A DNA stretch of 33,659 nucleotides. Origin: Clostridia bacterium (GTDB lineage Bacteria > Bacillota > Clostridia > TANB77 > CAG-465). A model generated the notes under the pieces. It saw only the letters and a program-made list of their open reading frames with translations. It did not search any database and was not told where the DNA came from. Positions 1 through 10,472 of this stretch are shown here, piece after piece. Where the stretch lies: positions 1 through 33,659 of the forward strand of contig JAQUBQ010000005.1 in assembly GCA_028686615.1 (NCBI GenBank). The letters run 5' to 3'. A program made the position numbers and the translations under genes. Each line of letters starts with the position of its first letter. Position 1 is the stretch's first letter.

Positions 1-130
1 AGAAGTAAACTAAGAAAAACATATATTAATGGTGTTTAAAAAGGCAACACATCTTTTAATATTATTCAGTCTATTGCATTGTTTTTCGTTTTGTTATATT
101 ATAAATATATATAATTAAAGGAGTAAAGTA

Positions 131-2203
131 ATGAAAGAACTAATAGCAAGTATAGAAGAATATATAAGAAAACCATATACTGACTATGCAATAATGATAA
201 ATGGAGAATGGGGAAGTGGAAAAACTCATTTTTGGAATAACAAGTTAAGGCAAAGAATAGAAATAATTCAAAATAAAGCAGGCAAGTCTTATAAAACTAT
301 ATATATTTCACTATATGGAATTAATAGTATAGAGGAAATTAGTAAAAAGATTTTTTTAGAAACAAACCCTGTTATTAGTAAAACACTTAAAAAATTTGCT
401 GAAAATGTAGAAGGAAATGTTATACCAGAATATGTAAAAACAGGAGTAGATATAGCAAATTTATATGGAACTATGCAAATGGATGGTGGAAAAATAGACT
501 TTGCTAAAATGTTTGCAACTGATGATAAGGTACTTTGCTTTGACGATTTGGAAAGAGCTAACATTGATATTATAGATATTCTTGGATATATCAACAATTT
601 TGTTGAACACGATGGAATAAAAACTATACTTATATGTAATGAAAAAGAACTTGCTACAAAATTTAAAAACAGCAATATAGAAATGAAAACTTTAATAGCA
701 ACAATTATGTTAGAAAAAGAATCAAAAGATAATAAAACAAAAATAGTTGATACTATAGAAGAACCAGTCGCAAACAAGTTAGAAGAAAAAGTTGAAAGTA
801 TTTTTGATAGAGCAAATGCTTATGAAAGAATAAAAGAAAAACTAGTTGGAGAATGTTTTGAATATGTCCCGGAATATTCATATATACTAAGTGGAATGAT
901 AATGCGTTATGATTATAACTTAGAATATGAAAGATTTTTAAAAACAGAAATGGGTACAATAATAAACGTATTTAATAAAACAAAAACTAAAAACCTTAGG
1001 GTTTTAAAGCACGCTTTAAATGATTTAGAAAGAATATATACTAATGTTACAACAGAATATCCTGAAGTTTCGAATGAACTTCTTAGAACAATATTAATAT
1101 TTACAATAGCCATTGCATTTGAGATTAAAGTTGGTAATGTTATAAAAGCCAAATTTAATAGTGTAAGTTCTAACGATGAATATAAGTCAATATTATTTAC
1201 ATCTAATATAATAAATGGTTCTAGTCAGTATTATTTAAGAGAATTTGATACAAGGTATTTTTTAAATTCAAAAGAAAACTATAGGTTCTTCAAGTTTATA
1301 GAAGTATACATTCGAACTAGAATGTTTGATGAAAAGCTCTTTAAGGAAGACATGGAAAAAGCAATGCAAAAAGAAGAAAAAAAAGGAGATCCAATATATC
1401 AAAAAATATTAGACGGTAGTTACTGGAAAATGTCGGACATAGATTTTGAAATTACTGCAATTAGAGTATTAGAAGATATAAAAGAAGGCAATATACCAAG
1501 TTACGAATATACTAAGCTTTTTGCAATTTATAAAGAATTATATGATCTAAAGCTTATAGACGCAATGACACCAGAAGACTTATCTATGAGGTTCTTACTT
1601 GGCTTTAAAATTACACTTACTAAAGAAAAGGAAGAAGTAATGCATTACGAAGAAAAGTATGATGGTCTAGATAGTACTGATGATATAATAAGGACATTTG
1701 CAGAAGAATGTAGAGCAATAAGACTGCAGTATACAGAAGACCTAGAAAAGGAAGCTGTCCATGAATTATTTAGAACACTAGTTGATGATATAGATACTTT
1801 TTATAAAAGCATAGTAGGAAACTTTAAAAATGTTGCTATATTTGAAAAATATGAAATGGATCTTTTATATGATAAACTATCTCAAATTTCAAATTACGAT
1901 TTGCACAATTTTCTTAGTATAATTGAAACTAGATATATAGAAAATAAAACTTTATTAAAGTTTGATAAAAGGAATCTTAAAAAACTTTCTAAAGTAATTG
2001 AAACTAAAGCAAAGGATTTACCAGTAACAATTAAAACAGCACTATTAAATAAATTAAAAGAAAACATAGATTTATTGTGTGGGGTAGACAAAAGCAAGGT
2101 TACTGTCACAAACGATAAAACACCTGTGACAAAAATTAAAAAGAAGACTACGAGTACTAGTAAAAAATTAAAAGAAAAAGAGACAGACAAAAAAGTGAAA
2201 TAA
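131..2203 (+). CDS. KAP-like P-loop NTPase family protein
   Basis: 690-aa ORF with SD (aaaggag). Walker A GEWGSGKT near the N-terminus and Walker B-like VLCFDDLERA followed by ILICNEKEL, typical of KAP/STAND-like P-loop NTPases. Lys-rich C-terminus. Confidence 0.7.
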   Translation: MKELIASIEEYIRKPYTDYAIMINGEWGSGKTHFWNNKLRQRIEIIQNKAGKSYKTIYISLYGINSIEEISKKIFLETNPVISKTLKKFAENVEGNVIPEYVKTGVDIANLYGTMQMDGGKIDFAKMFATDDKVLCFDDLERANIDIIDILGYINNFVEHDGIKTILICNEKELATKFKNSNIEMKTLIATIMLEKESKDNKTKIVDTIEEPVANKLEEKVESIFDRANAYERIKEKLVGECFEYVPEYSYILSGMIMRYDYNLEYERFLKTEMGTIINVFNKTKTKNLRVLKHALNDLERIYTNVTTEYPEVSNELLRTILIFTIAIAFEIKVGNVIKAKFNSVSSNDEYKSILFTSNIINGSSQYYLREFDTRYFLNSKENYRFFKFIEVYIRTRMFDEKLFKEDMEKAMQKEEKKGDPIYQKILDGSYWKMSDIDFEITAIRVLEDIKEGNIPSYEYTKLFAIYKELYDLKLIDAMTPEDLSMRFLLGFKITLTKEKEEVMHYEEKYDGLDSTDDIIRTFAEECRAIRLQYTEDLEKEAVHELFRTLVDDIDTFYKSIVGNFKNVAIFEKYEMDLLYDKLSQISNYDLHNFLSIIETRYIENKTLLKFDKRNLKKLSKVIETKAKDLPVTIKTALLNKLKENIDLLCGVDKSKVTVTNDKTPVTKIKKKTTSTSKKLKEKETDKKVK

Positions 2204-2236
2204 AAAATAAAATCACTTAATAGAAAGAGATTATAA

Positions 2237-2270
2237 CAAAGCAAAGAATATAATGTTCTTTGCTTTTATT
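2237..2270 (+). terminator. Rho-independent terminator after the NTPase gene
   Basis: Inverted repeat aaagcaaagaa-tataatg-ttctttgcttt followed by T-rich sequence. Confidence 0.65.
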
Positions 2271-2332
2271 AGTATAAAAAGTTAAAAAAAACCAATAATA
2301 CAAATATAAAAGTATTTATTTGGAGGTTAGTA

Positions 2333-2872
2333 ATGAAAGCTACAGGAATAATTAGAAGAATAGACAACTTAGGTAGAATAGTTCTTCCTAAAGAAACCAG
2401 AAAAAGTTTAAAAATTAAAGAAGGAGATATGCTAGAAATATATGTACAAGATTCAGGTGCAATAATCTTAGAAAAGTATGAACCTATAGATAACTTAAGT
2501 AAATTAGCAGATGATTATACTGAAGTACTATCTACTGTTACAGGATTAACAGTATGTATTACTAACTACAACTATGTTGTATCAATATCAGGTGCAAGTA
2601 AAAAGGATTATCATAAAAAGGAACTAAGTCAAGAAGTACTAACAATATTAGACAATAGAAGTATATGGAGCACTAAAAATAAACATCCAATTAATCTTGT
2701 AAAAGATGATGATAAGAGCAAATATAAAGTACAAATAATTGTTCCAATTATTGATAATGGGGATATAGTAGGAGGAGTTATGGCATTTTCAACAGAACCA
2801 CAAAGATTATTAACAGAATTAGAAATAAGGCTAATACAAACGGTTGCAATATTACTTAATAAACAAGTATAG
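2333..2872 (+). CDS. spoVT: Stage V sporulation protein T (AbrB N-terminal domain + GAF-like domain)
   Basis: N-terminus MKATGIIRRIDNLGRIVLPKETRKSLKIKEGDMLEIY is the SpoVT/AbrB swapped-hairpin domain; 179 aa; C-terminal GAF-like region; SD ggagg. Confidence 0.93.
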   Translation: MKATGIIRRIDNLGRIVLPKETRKSLKIKEGDMLEIYVQDSGAIILEKYEPIDNLSKLADDYTEVLSTVTGLTVCITNYNYVVSISGASKKDYHKKELSQEVLTILDNRSIWSTKNKHPINLVKDDDKSKYKVQIIVPIIDNGDIVGGVMAFSTEPQRLLTELEIRLIQTVAILLNKQV

Positions 2873-2904
2873 TAGAAATGCATTAATACAAAACAATATA
2901 TAAA

Positions 2905-2936
2905 AAGGGTAATCAGAAATGATTGCTTTTTTCTTT
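2905..2936 (+). terminator. Rho-independent terminator after spoVT
   Basis: gtaatca-gaa-atgattgc stem followed by ttttttctttttt. Confidence 0.55.
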
Positions 2937-2989
2937 TTTAATGATGTTTTTTCAATAATTGACAAAACAATACAAAGTATCAGAGAAAG

Positions 2990-3018
2990 TTGACAATTTT
3001 TGTAATATATTTTATTAT
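2990..3018 (+). promoter_or_regulatory. Sigma-70 type promoter for the GLUG-repeat gene
   Basis: TTGACA (2990-2995), 17-nt spacer, TATTAT (3013-3018), upstream of ATG at 3040. Confidence 0.6.
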
Positions 3019-3039
3019 ATATAACATAGGGGGAATAGT

Positions 3040-5813
3040 ATGAAAAAACAAGGTATATCATTAATTGTACTAGTAATTACAATTGTAATAATGATAATAA
3101 TCGCTGGAGTTGTGATATTATCACTAAATAGCAGTGGTATAATAGGTAAGGCTAAGTTTGCTAGTCAGGAAAAAAAAGAAGCTGTTTATAAAGAGGAGTT
3201 GACACTATGGATTGCTGAACAAATGTTAAAAAAAGATGCACTTTTTAACAAGGATAATATTAATGCCACTGATGAAATAGGACAATATGAAAATCTAAAA
3301 GTACAAGATATAATTAAAAGTATGTCAGAAAAAGAGGCAAAAGACTATAAGATAGTTAAAGGCAATTTAATATATGCAGGAGATGTTACAAAAAAAAATA
3401 AAAAACAAGTACATTCAGAGATACAAATAACAAAATTGATAAATGAAGAAGGTTATATACCAATATCAACAGCAGAAGAATTAAATAATTTGAGATATCC
3501 AGAAGAAAAAGTATATGGAAAAGGAACAAATTGGCAAGGGACATATACAGGTGGTGTTGATAAGAAATATATACAAGTGAATAATATTGATTTATCAATA
3601 TATTCTTCAGGTAAAGGGTGGGAACCAATACTATATAAAAACATTGAAACAAATGAAACATATAATTTTGCAGGAATATATGATGGGAATAATTACAAAA
3701 TTTCTAACTTGCATATAAATAATGAAGAAAGAAAATCAGAACAAGTAGGATTATTTGGTAGAGTAGGAAGTCAAGAAAAAACAGTTGAAATAAAAAATAC
3801 CATATTAGATAATGTTAACATTATAAATACAAAAGATTCCTCCTTTACTGGAGTACTAGTAGGAATGATTTATGGAAATAATACTAATATAACTAATGTT
3901 AGTGCCTCTGGAAAAATAACGAATAATGAGGCTAGTACTGTGGGAGGATTAATAGGAGCGATATATTCATTGCAATATGATAGCCAGGCAAATATAAATG
4001 TATTAGAATGTGCTACAAGTATTACCATAACTGGAAATGGCACTACTGTTGGAGGACTTATAGGAAGATGTGCACCAAGCGATAATTATACAACAAAAAT
4101 AATTAATTGTTATACAACTGCAGATGTAACAGGTGGAATACAAGTTGCAGGACTTATAGCACATTTTGACGGTAAGAATACAATATTAAAAGATTGTTAT
4201 AATACTGGAATGATTTCTGGAATTAAAGGAGTAGGAGGACTTATAAGTTCAGCTTATGAAGGAATAATAGAAAACAGTTATTCAACGAGTGAAGTTATAG
4301 GAGAAGAATATGTAGGAGGCTTTGTAGAAAGTGCATATTCCGATAAATATTTAAAAAATTGTTTTTCAATTGGTAACGTGAAAGCAACGTCTCATACTGC
4401 TGGTGGATTTGCTGCAGTGGTTTATGATGGTTATTTAGAAAACTGTTATACTATAGGAGATGTGAATGGAAGCTCAGGTGTAGGAGGTTTTGCATCGACT
4501 CTTTATAACGACATGACAAAAAACTGTTATACTATAGGAGATGTGAATGGAAGCTCAGGTGTAGGAGGTTTTGCAAGTTATATGTATGGTGAAACTATTG
4601 AAAGCTGTTATACTAAAGGAAACATTAAAAGCGAATCAGGAGCAGGAGGTTTTGTAAATACATCTTATACAAATAATATAAAAAATAGCTATTCAATAGG
4701 TAATATAACAGGAAAAGGAGAATATGTAGGAGGTTTTGCTGGAGGAATGTGGGTAAACACATTAGAAAAATGTTATTCAATAGGCAATATAATTGGTGAA
4801 AAGCACACAGGTGGATTCTCAGGAATTCTATATGCAGAAAATATAAAGAATTGTTATTCTAAAGGAAATGTAATTGGCTCAAATGAAAATGTAGGAGGCT
4901 TTGCTGGAGGGACCTGGAGTTCATCAATAGAAAATGTTTATTCTATAGGAGATGTATCGGGTTATAATACTGTAGGAGGACTTATAGGATACGGATATCC
5001 TAATTTAATAATAAACAGTTATTCAACAGGTAATGTAGAAGGAAATAATGATATTGGAGGATTTATGGGCGGGGGAGGCTCAAAAATCATTAATTGTTAT
5101 GCAACAGGTAATGTGACAGGAAAAGAAAATGTAGGAGGATTCTTGGGATATCCTAGAGGAGGAGAAGGAATAAAAGGAACGTATTACATCGGAGAAGTAT
5201 CAGGAACAAACAATGTAGGAGGCTTTATAGGAAGTGGAGTGCGGATTCACAGTAGAAAAATCGTATTCTAAAGGAAGTGTAATAGGTAACAATAATGTAG
5301 GAGGATTTATGGGAGAAGGATTACGGAACAGTATTATTAGAGTCATATTCTACATCTAATGTGACTGGTAAAGACAACGTAGGAGGAATTTTAGGAAAAG
5401 CTAATGGAGGAAATGATTTTAAAAACTGTTATGCTAAAAACAAGGTTGTAGCTACAGCAGGAGCAGCAGGAGGATTCATAGGATTTTATACTAATTATGG
5501 GGAAGACGTATCTGAGGAGATAGAGAATTGCTATGCTGTTAATTCAACATTAACAGGGACGACTGTAGGAGGATTTATAGGCACATCAGATAAAACAGAG
5601 GGGGAAAAAGCTAAAAGTTCATATTGGGATAAAACAATATCAGGAGTGGCAACAAGCTTTAATTTATCAAATTTAACAGCCATAGTAGGCAAAACAACAT
5701 CAGAAATGAAAAAACAATCTACTTACTCAGGATGGGATTTTAATTCAGTATGGAGCATTTCTCCTAGTAAAAATGGTGGGTATCCATATTTAAGAAGCGT
5801 AAAAATAGATTAA
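3040..5813 (+). CDS. Prepilin-like leader + GLUG-repeat surface protein, encoded across two +1 shifts at CGGA (5242, 5324)
   Basis: ORF 3040-5271 continues in ORF 5361-5813. Dropping one C at 5242 and one at 5324 gives an unbroken run of repeats ...GGFIGSGV-G-FTVEKSYSKGSVIGNNNVGGFMGEGL-G-TVLLESYSTSNVTGKDNVGG... N-terminus KQGISLIVLVITIVIMIIIAGVVILSL resembles a type IV prepilin helix. Many GG(F/L)xG...CYxxGxVxG GLUG-type repeats. Confidence 0.82.
4439..4575 (+). repeat. Exact ~56-bp direct repeat with 81-bp period (27-aa GLUG unit)
   Basis: aaaactgttatactataggagatgtgaatggaagctcaggtgtaggaggttttgca occurs at 4439-4494 and 4520-4575. Confidence 0.9.
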
Positions 5814-5822
5814 TAAATAAGT

Positions 5823-5858
5823 AAAAGAAAATCGTATAACCATACGATTTTCTTTTAT
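5823..5858. terminator. Bidirectional terminator between the convergent GLUG gene and Lon-like gene
   Basis: aaaagaaaatcgta-taacca-tacgattttctttt perfect inverted repeat with A-tract and T-tract. Confidence 0.8.
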
Positions 5859-5876
5859 ATTAACAATACTATATAT

Positions 5877-8276
5877 TTATTTCAAATTAAATTTGACTGC
5901 TTTTTCAGCATATTTTTTTAACTTCTCGTAAGCTAAATGATTTATAGAATTTTTCTCATAACACGCTTTTTCTACATTATATTTACCTGATTTGATATTA
6001 GTTAATATTTCAATACCTTCATCTATCGTTTTTACAGGATAGATATGGAAACTTCCTTCTTTAACAGCATTTATTACATCTTCATTTAAGGCTAGATTTT
6101 CAATGTTTTGATATGGGATGATAACACCTTGCTCACCAGTAATTCCTTGATGTCTACATATTTCAAAAAAACCTTCTATCTTTTCTGTAACTCCTCCAAT
6201 TGGTTGTATTTCACCTTTTTGGTTAACCGAACCAGTCACAGCTATACCTTGATTGATAGGAACTTCTGCAAGAGAAGAAAGTATTGCGTATAATTCAGTA
6301 GAGGAAGCACTGTCGCCATCCACGCCATTATATAACTGTTCAAAGCATATACTAGCAGTTAGTGTTAAAGGTATGTCTTGTGCAAATTTCTCTCCGATGT
6401 AACCTGAAAGTATATATACACCCTTTGAATGGGTAGTACCACTCATAGAAACTTCACGTTCAATATTTATAATTCCAGAATTTCCTAGGTAAGTATTTGC
6501 AGTGATAAGTACTGGTTTACCAAAGATAGCATCTCCAGTATTTATAATTGTAAGTCCATTTATTCTTCCGATTTCATAACCATCTGTCTTAATCATAACT
6601 GCCCCAGTCTTTATAAGTTCTTTTAAGCTATCATCATATTTAGAATATCTTACAAGTTTATCTTTAGTTGCTAATCTTACATGAGTATCGTCTACAAGTT
6701 TTTTACCTTGTTTTTCAGCTGTATAAGAAGATTCAATTATCATATCAGTTAAATCAACTTGCATAGCAGTAAGTTTTCTTTTATCTCCTGAGCATCTGGA
6801 ACTATACTCAACAATTTCTTTAACGGCTTCTCTTTTAAAAGGCAATAAACCATTCTTCATAACAACATAAGCAATGTATTCTGCAGTTCTTTGTATGTTA
6901 CTAGAGGTTCTGGGAATAGCATCATCAAAATCTGCTTTAACTTTAAAAAGTTTTTTAAAGTCTGAATCGATATTAGAAAGTTGCATATAGATTGATTCAC
7001 TACCTATAAGAATTACTTTTACATCAAGAGGAATAATTTCAGGTTTTAGACTTATCATTGTATTTGCCATAGTAATATCTCTTGAACTATCAATTGTAAT
7101 TTCTTCATTTCTTAAAACCCTTTTAAAAGCTTCCCATAAAGTCATGTTAGATATAAGGTCACGAGCATTTACTATAAGGTAACCACCATTTGCTTTATGA
7201 AAAAGTCCAGCCTTTAACATAGTATGGTTTGTTTTAATTGAACCCATTTGGTTTTCATATTCTAATTTTCCAAACAAATCAAAATAATTTGGATTACTAC
7301 ATACTACTACAGGAGCTTGATTAACATTTTCGTTGTTTACTAAAAGATTAATACGGTACTTTTCCCAAGGTCTCTGTTCTAATCTAATATTAGTTGAAAA
7401 TGGAATGTTGTTAGGTCCAGCTATTTTTGGTTTAAAATGTTCAATGTTTTTAACAATATCTGATTGAACATTAAATAAAAATGTCTGTATTCTTAAATCA
7501 CTTTGATATTTTAATTTTAGATTGTTTATGTTTTTTGAAACTACATATGTAGTATAATTAGCCTGCCATTCATTTACTTTAATTGTACATTCTTTATCTA
7601 ACACTTCTATTTTCTTCATAACTTCCATAGTTTCTGCTTGTATTTTAGGAGACTTTTCCTCAAAAGTTTTTTTAATACTAGGATCGAGTGCATTAAATTC
7701 TTGTTCATTTAAGACATTCCCCTTATATATTGGTGAAAAGTAGATACCGGTTTCAGTAGTTTTTACTTTAAAACCTTCAGAAGATGTATAAGTATCAAAC
7801 TTTTTCATTATTTCTGTTTTTTTGGCTTCGTATTGAGTTGTAATAACCTTTTGTTCTTTTTCAATATCATTAGAACTAAAAGAACGCATTAATTCATCAC
7901 GAATAACAGAAATGAATTTATTCATGTCTTCCTTTAAAATTCTGCCGTTTCCAGGTTCTAAAGATAGTGCAAGAGGTTCATTATTATTATCAAAGTTGTG
8001 TATATAACAAAGATCATTGGGAGCCTTTTGTTTTTTAGCAAGTTTATTTACAACAGATAAAACATAAGGCATTTTACCCATACCAACATTACCACATACA
8101 TATAAATTAAAACCTCTTTGATTTATTTGCATAGCAGTTTTCACAGCTTCCAAAGCTCTTTCTTGTCCAATTATTCCATTGTACTTGTCCAATTCATTTG
8201 TTGTTTTAAATTTAAAAGTTGAAATTGGACATTCGTTATTTAGATCAGTAAATTTTAATTCTTTAAATTTTTTCAT
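5877..8276 (-). CDS. Lon-like ATP-dependent protease (AAA_32/LonB-like)
   Basis: 799 aa; ATPase P-loop GNVGMGK; C-terminal Lon protease domain with catalytic Ser motif DGDSASSTELYAILS and the SVNQKGEIQPIGGVTEKIEGFF motif. Confidence 0.9.
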   Translation of the reverse strand: MKKFKELKFTDLNNECPISTFKFKTTNELDKYNGIIGQERALEAVKTAMQINQRGFNLYVCGNVGMGKMPYVLSVVNKLAKKQKAPNDLCYIHNFDNNNEPLALSLEPGNGRILKEDMNKFISVIRDELMRSFSSNDIEKEQKVITTQYEAKKTEIMKKFDTYTSSEGFKVKTTETGIYFSPIYKGNVLNEQEFNALDPSIKKTFEEKSPKIQAETMEVMKKIEVLDKECTIKVNEWQANYTTYVVSKNINNLKLKYQSDLRIQTFLFNVQSDIVKNIEHFKPKIAGPNNIPFSTNIRLEQRPWEKYRINLLVNNENVNQAPVVVCSNPNYFDLFGKLEYENQMGSIKTNHTMLKAGLFHKANGGYLIVNARDLISNMTLWEAFKRVLRNEEITIDSSRDITMANTMISLKPEIIPLDVKVILIGSESIYMQLSNIDSDFKKLFKVKADFDDAIPRTSSNIQRTAEYIAYVVMKNGLLPFKREAVKEIVEYSSRCSGDKRKLTAMQVDLTDMIIESSYTAEKQGKKLVDDTHVRLATKDKLVRYSKYDDSLKELIKTGAVMIKTDGYEIGRINGLTIINTGDAIFGKPVLITANTYLGNSGIINIEREVSMSGTTHSKGVYILSGYIGEKFAQDIPLTLTASICFEQLYNGVDGDSASSTELYAILSSLAEVPINQGIAVTGSVNQKGEIQPIGGVTEKIEGFFEICRHQGITGEQGVIIPYQNIENLALNEDVINAVKEGSFHIYPVKTIDEGIEILTNIKSGKYNVEKACYEKNSINHLAYEKLKKYAEKAVKFNLK

Positions 8277-8499
8277 ATGTTACCCCTAATTCTTAATATT
8301 ATTAATTTATGTATATAACAAAATGGAGAAAAATTCAACAATATAGTATTATAAATGATAAATGTAATATATTTGTAACAAACAGATTACATAAAAACAC
8401 ACAAAAAGCTGGACGTATTTCCAGAGTTATGTTATAATAATAAATAGTTTTAATGAGAATATTAATAATAATTTATTTGATAGTATAGATATCTAAAAT

Positions 8500-9639
8500 A
8501 TGAATGGAGGAACTAGAGTGATTAATACTAAGACAATGCCAGTTATATTGATTGATAGTGAAGAATATAAAGTGAAAGGAGTGGAAGAAAGTATGAGTAA
8601 AGAACTTCGGGAAGTAAATGAAAAGGTCCATTTCCAAGTTGATATTGATGAATATGAACCAACAGAAGAAGATTTAACACAGATGATGATGGACCAAATA
8701 AAAGAGCTTGAAAAGGAAGATATTGATGACGAAATTAGTGACGAAGATTCAGAAAATACTGACGAAGAAACAAAAACGTGGAATGAAAAAACTCATGCTT
8801 ATTATACAAAAGCAGATGCAGCAAGAGATTCAATTAAATCTTATTTAAAAGAAATGGGTAATTATCCTCTTCTTTCGCCAATTGAAGAACAGGAGTACTT
8901 TATACAAATGGAGAAAGGAAGCGAAATTGCAAAGAAAAAAATTACTGAATCTAACCTTAGACTTGTAGTTAGTATTGCTAAAAGATACACAAATAGAGGA
9001 ATGCATTTTCTTGATCTTATTCAAGAAGGAAATCTTGGACTCATGAAGGCAGTAGATAAATTTGATTATAAAAAGGGATTTAGGTTTTCAACTTATGCTA
9101 CATGGTGGATAAGGCAAGCTATAACAAGAGGAATAGCAGATCAAGCAAGAACAATTAGAATTCCAGTGCATATGGTGAGTACAATAAATAAACTAGTTAC
9201 AACATCTAGAAATCTTACTCAGGAACTTGGAAGAGAGCCTGAACTTTATGAAGTAGCAGAAGAACTGGGGATTACACTTGAGCAGGCAAGACATATTAAA
9301 AAATGTGCCCAAGAAACAATTTCTTTAGAAAGTCCTGTAGGAGAAGAAGACGAATCAACATTAGGTGAGTTTATAGAATCTGATGAACTTCTTGTAGAAG
9401 ATGTTGTAGGTAACCTTTTACTAAGAGATGCCATTGAAAAAATACTTGAAACACTTTCTGCTAGAGAGCAAAAAGTATTAAAATTAAGATTTGGACTTGA
9501 AGATTCAAAAACACGCACTCTTGAGGAAATAGGAGCTGAACTTAATGTAACACGTGAGCGTATACGGCAAATTGAGGCAAAGGCTATAAGAAAAATGAGA
9601 AATCCAAGCAGGAGAAAATCGCTAGAAGACTTTATTTAA
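8500..9639 (+). CDS. rpoD: RNA polymerase primary sigma factor (sigma-70/SigA)
   Basis: [53 protein letters not shown] and [18 protein letters not shown] motifs. The exact start is uncertain (8500 or a downstream ATG at 8593). Confidence 0.95.
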   Translation: MNGGTRVINTKTMPVILIDSEEYKVKGVEESMSKELREVNEKVHFQVDIDEYEPTEEDLTQMMMDQIKELEKEDIDDEISDEDSENTDEETKTWNEKTHAYYTKADAARDSIKSYLKEMGNYPLLSPIEEQEYFIQMEKGSEIAKKKITESNLRLVVSIAKRYTNRGMHFLDLIQEGNLGLMKAVDKFDYKKGFRFSTYATWWIRQAITRGIADQARTIRIPVHMVSTINKLVTTSRNLTQELGREPELYEVAEELGITLEQARHIKKCAQETISLESPVGEEDESTLGEFIESDELLVEDVVGNLLLRDAIEKILETLSAREQKVLKLRFGLEDSKTRTLEEIGAELNVTRERIRQIEAKAIRKMRNPSRRKSLEDFI

Positions 9640-9676
9640 ATAATAAGTGGGGAAAAAATCCCCACTTATTATTTCT
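9640..9676 (+). terminator. Rho-independent terminator of rpoD
   Basis: aataataagtgggga-aaaaa-tccccacttattatt inverted repeat. Confidence 0.8.
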
Positions 9677-9735
9677 ATATATACATATTGAAATAATATA
9701 ACAAGTATGATATTATCCTTACAAGAGGTGATTTA

Positions 9736-10431
9736 ATGGGTTCATTAGTTATGCATTTATGTATAGGAAAAAAAATAGCAAGCAAAATAAAACAAGCTCA
9801 AAAGAAAGAATTTTTAATAGGTAATTTAGCCCCAGACTTAAGTAAGATAACAAATTTATCAAAAAACATTTCTCATTATTTAAAAAAGGAAACAAGAAAT
9901 GGTGTTGAAATGGAAGTGCCGGATTTAGAAAGATTTGTAAGTGAATATAAAGATAGACTAGGGGAACCATTTATACAAGGTTATTTATGCCATTTAATAT
10001 CGGATGATCTATGGTTTAGAGAATATATACCAAATCATGTTGTCTCTATTACAGAAGATAAAAAACATATATTATTAAGGGACATAGATGATTATATACC
10101 ATATGAAGAGTTCAGAAGAAGAATGTACAAAGATTATGCCAAAACAAATGAATATTTATATGAATTATATAAAATTAATTTAAAACAATTTGATGACATG
10201 AAAATTAAAAACCCTAAAATGAAAGAATTTGAATATGAAGAAATACATCAACTAATTGAACAAATTTCATTTTATTTAGAGTTTGAAAATAATAGAAAAA
10301 CAGAGATATTATTGGATGATTTAGAAAAAACAATAGAAGAACTGGATATGCTTTCTAGAGAAGAATGTGTAACTTATATAGAAGAAGCAACAGAACAAGT
10401 AAAACGTAAAATTAAAGAATTAGAAATATAA
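9736..10431 (+). CDS. Probable zinc-dependent phospholipase C/D-like domain protein
   Basis: 231 aa; MHLCIGKKIA...FLIGNLAPDLSK...SHY...FIQGYLCHLISDDLWF has the H/D/H/HxxxD pattern of the zinc-dependent PLC-like fold. Confidence 0.5.
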   Translation: MGSLVMHLCIGKKIASKIKQAQKKEFLIGNLAPDLSKITNLSKNISHYLKKETRNGVEMEVPDLERFVSEYKDRLGEPFIQGYLCHLISDDLWFREYIPNHVVSITEDKKHILLRDIDDYIPYEEFRRRMYKDYAKTNEYLYELYKINLKQFDDMKIKNPKMKEFEYEEIHQLIEQISFYLEFENNRKTEILLDDLEKTIEELDMLSREECVTYIEEATEQVKRKIKELEI

Positions 10432-10433
10432 TA

Positions 10434-10472
10434 TGCAAAAGTAATGCTAGATAAACTAGCATTACTTTTTAT
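10434..10472. terminator. Bidirectional terminator between convergent genes
   Basis: aaaagtaatgctag-ataaa-ctagcattacttttt. Confidence 0.8.

Noticed and set aside
289-2244. Antisense ORFs inside the KAP NTPase and in other genes (minus-strand ORFs at 289-777, 753-959, 1894-2244, 14961-15698, 23510-24097 and similar)
   Set aside because: Low-complexity hydrophobic translations opposite well-supported genes, without a recognisable SD or domain; expected by chance in AT-rich coding DNA.
4439-4575. CRISPR array
   Set aside because: The repeats are in-frame, protein-coding GLUG units of 81 bp with conserved coding content, not short repeats with unique spacers.
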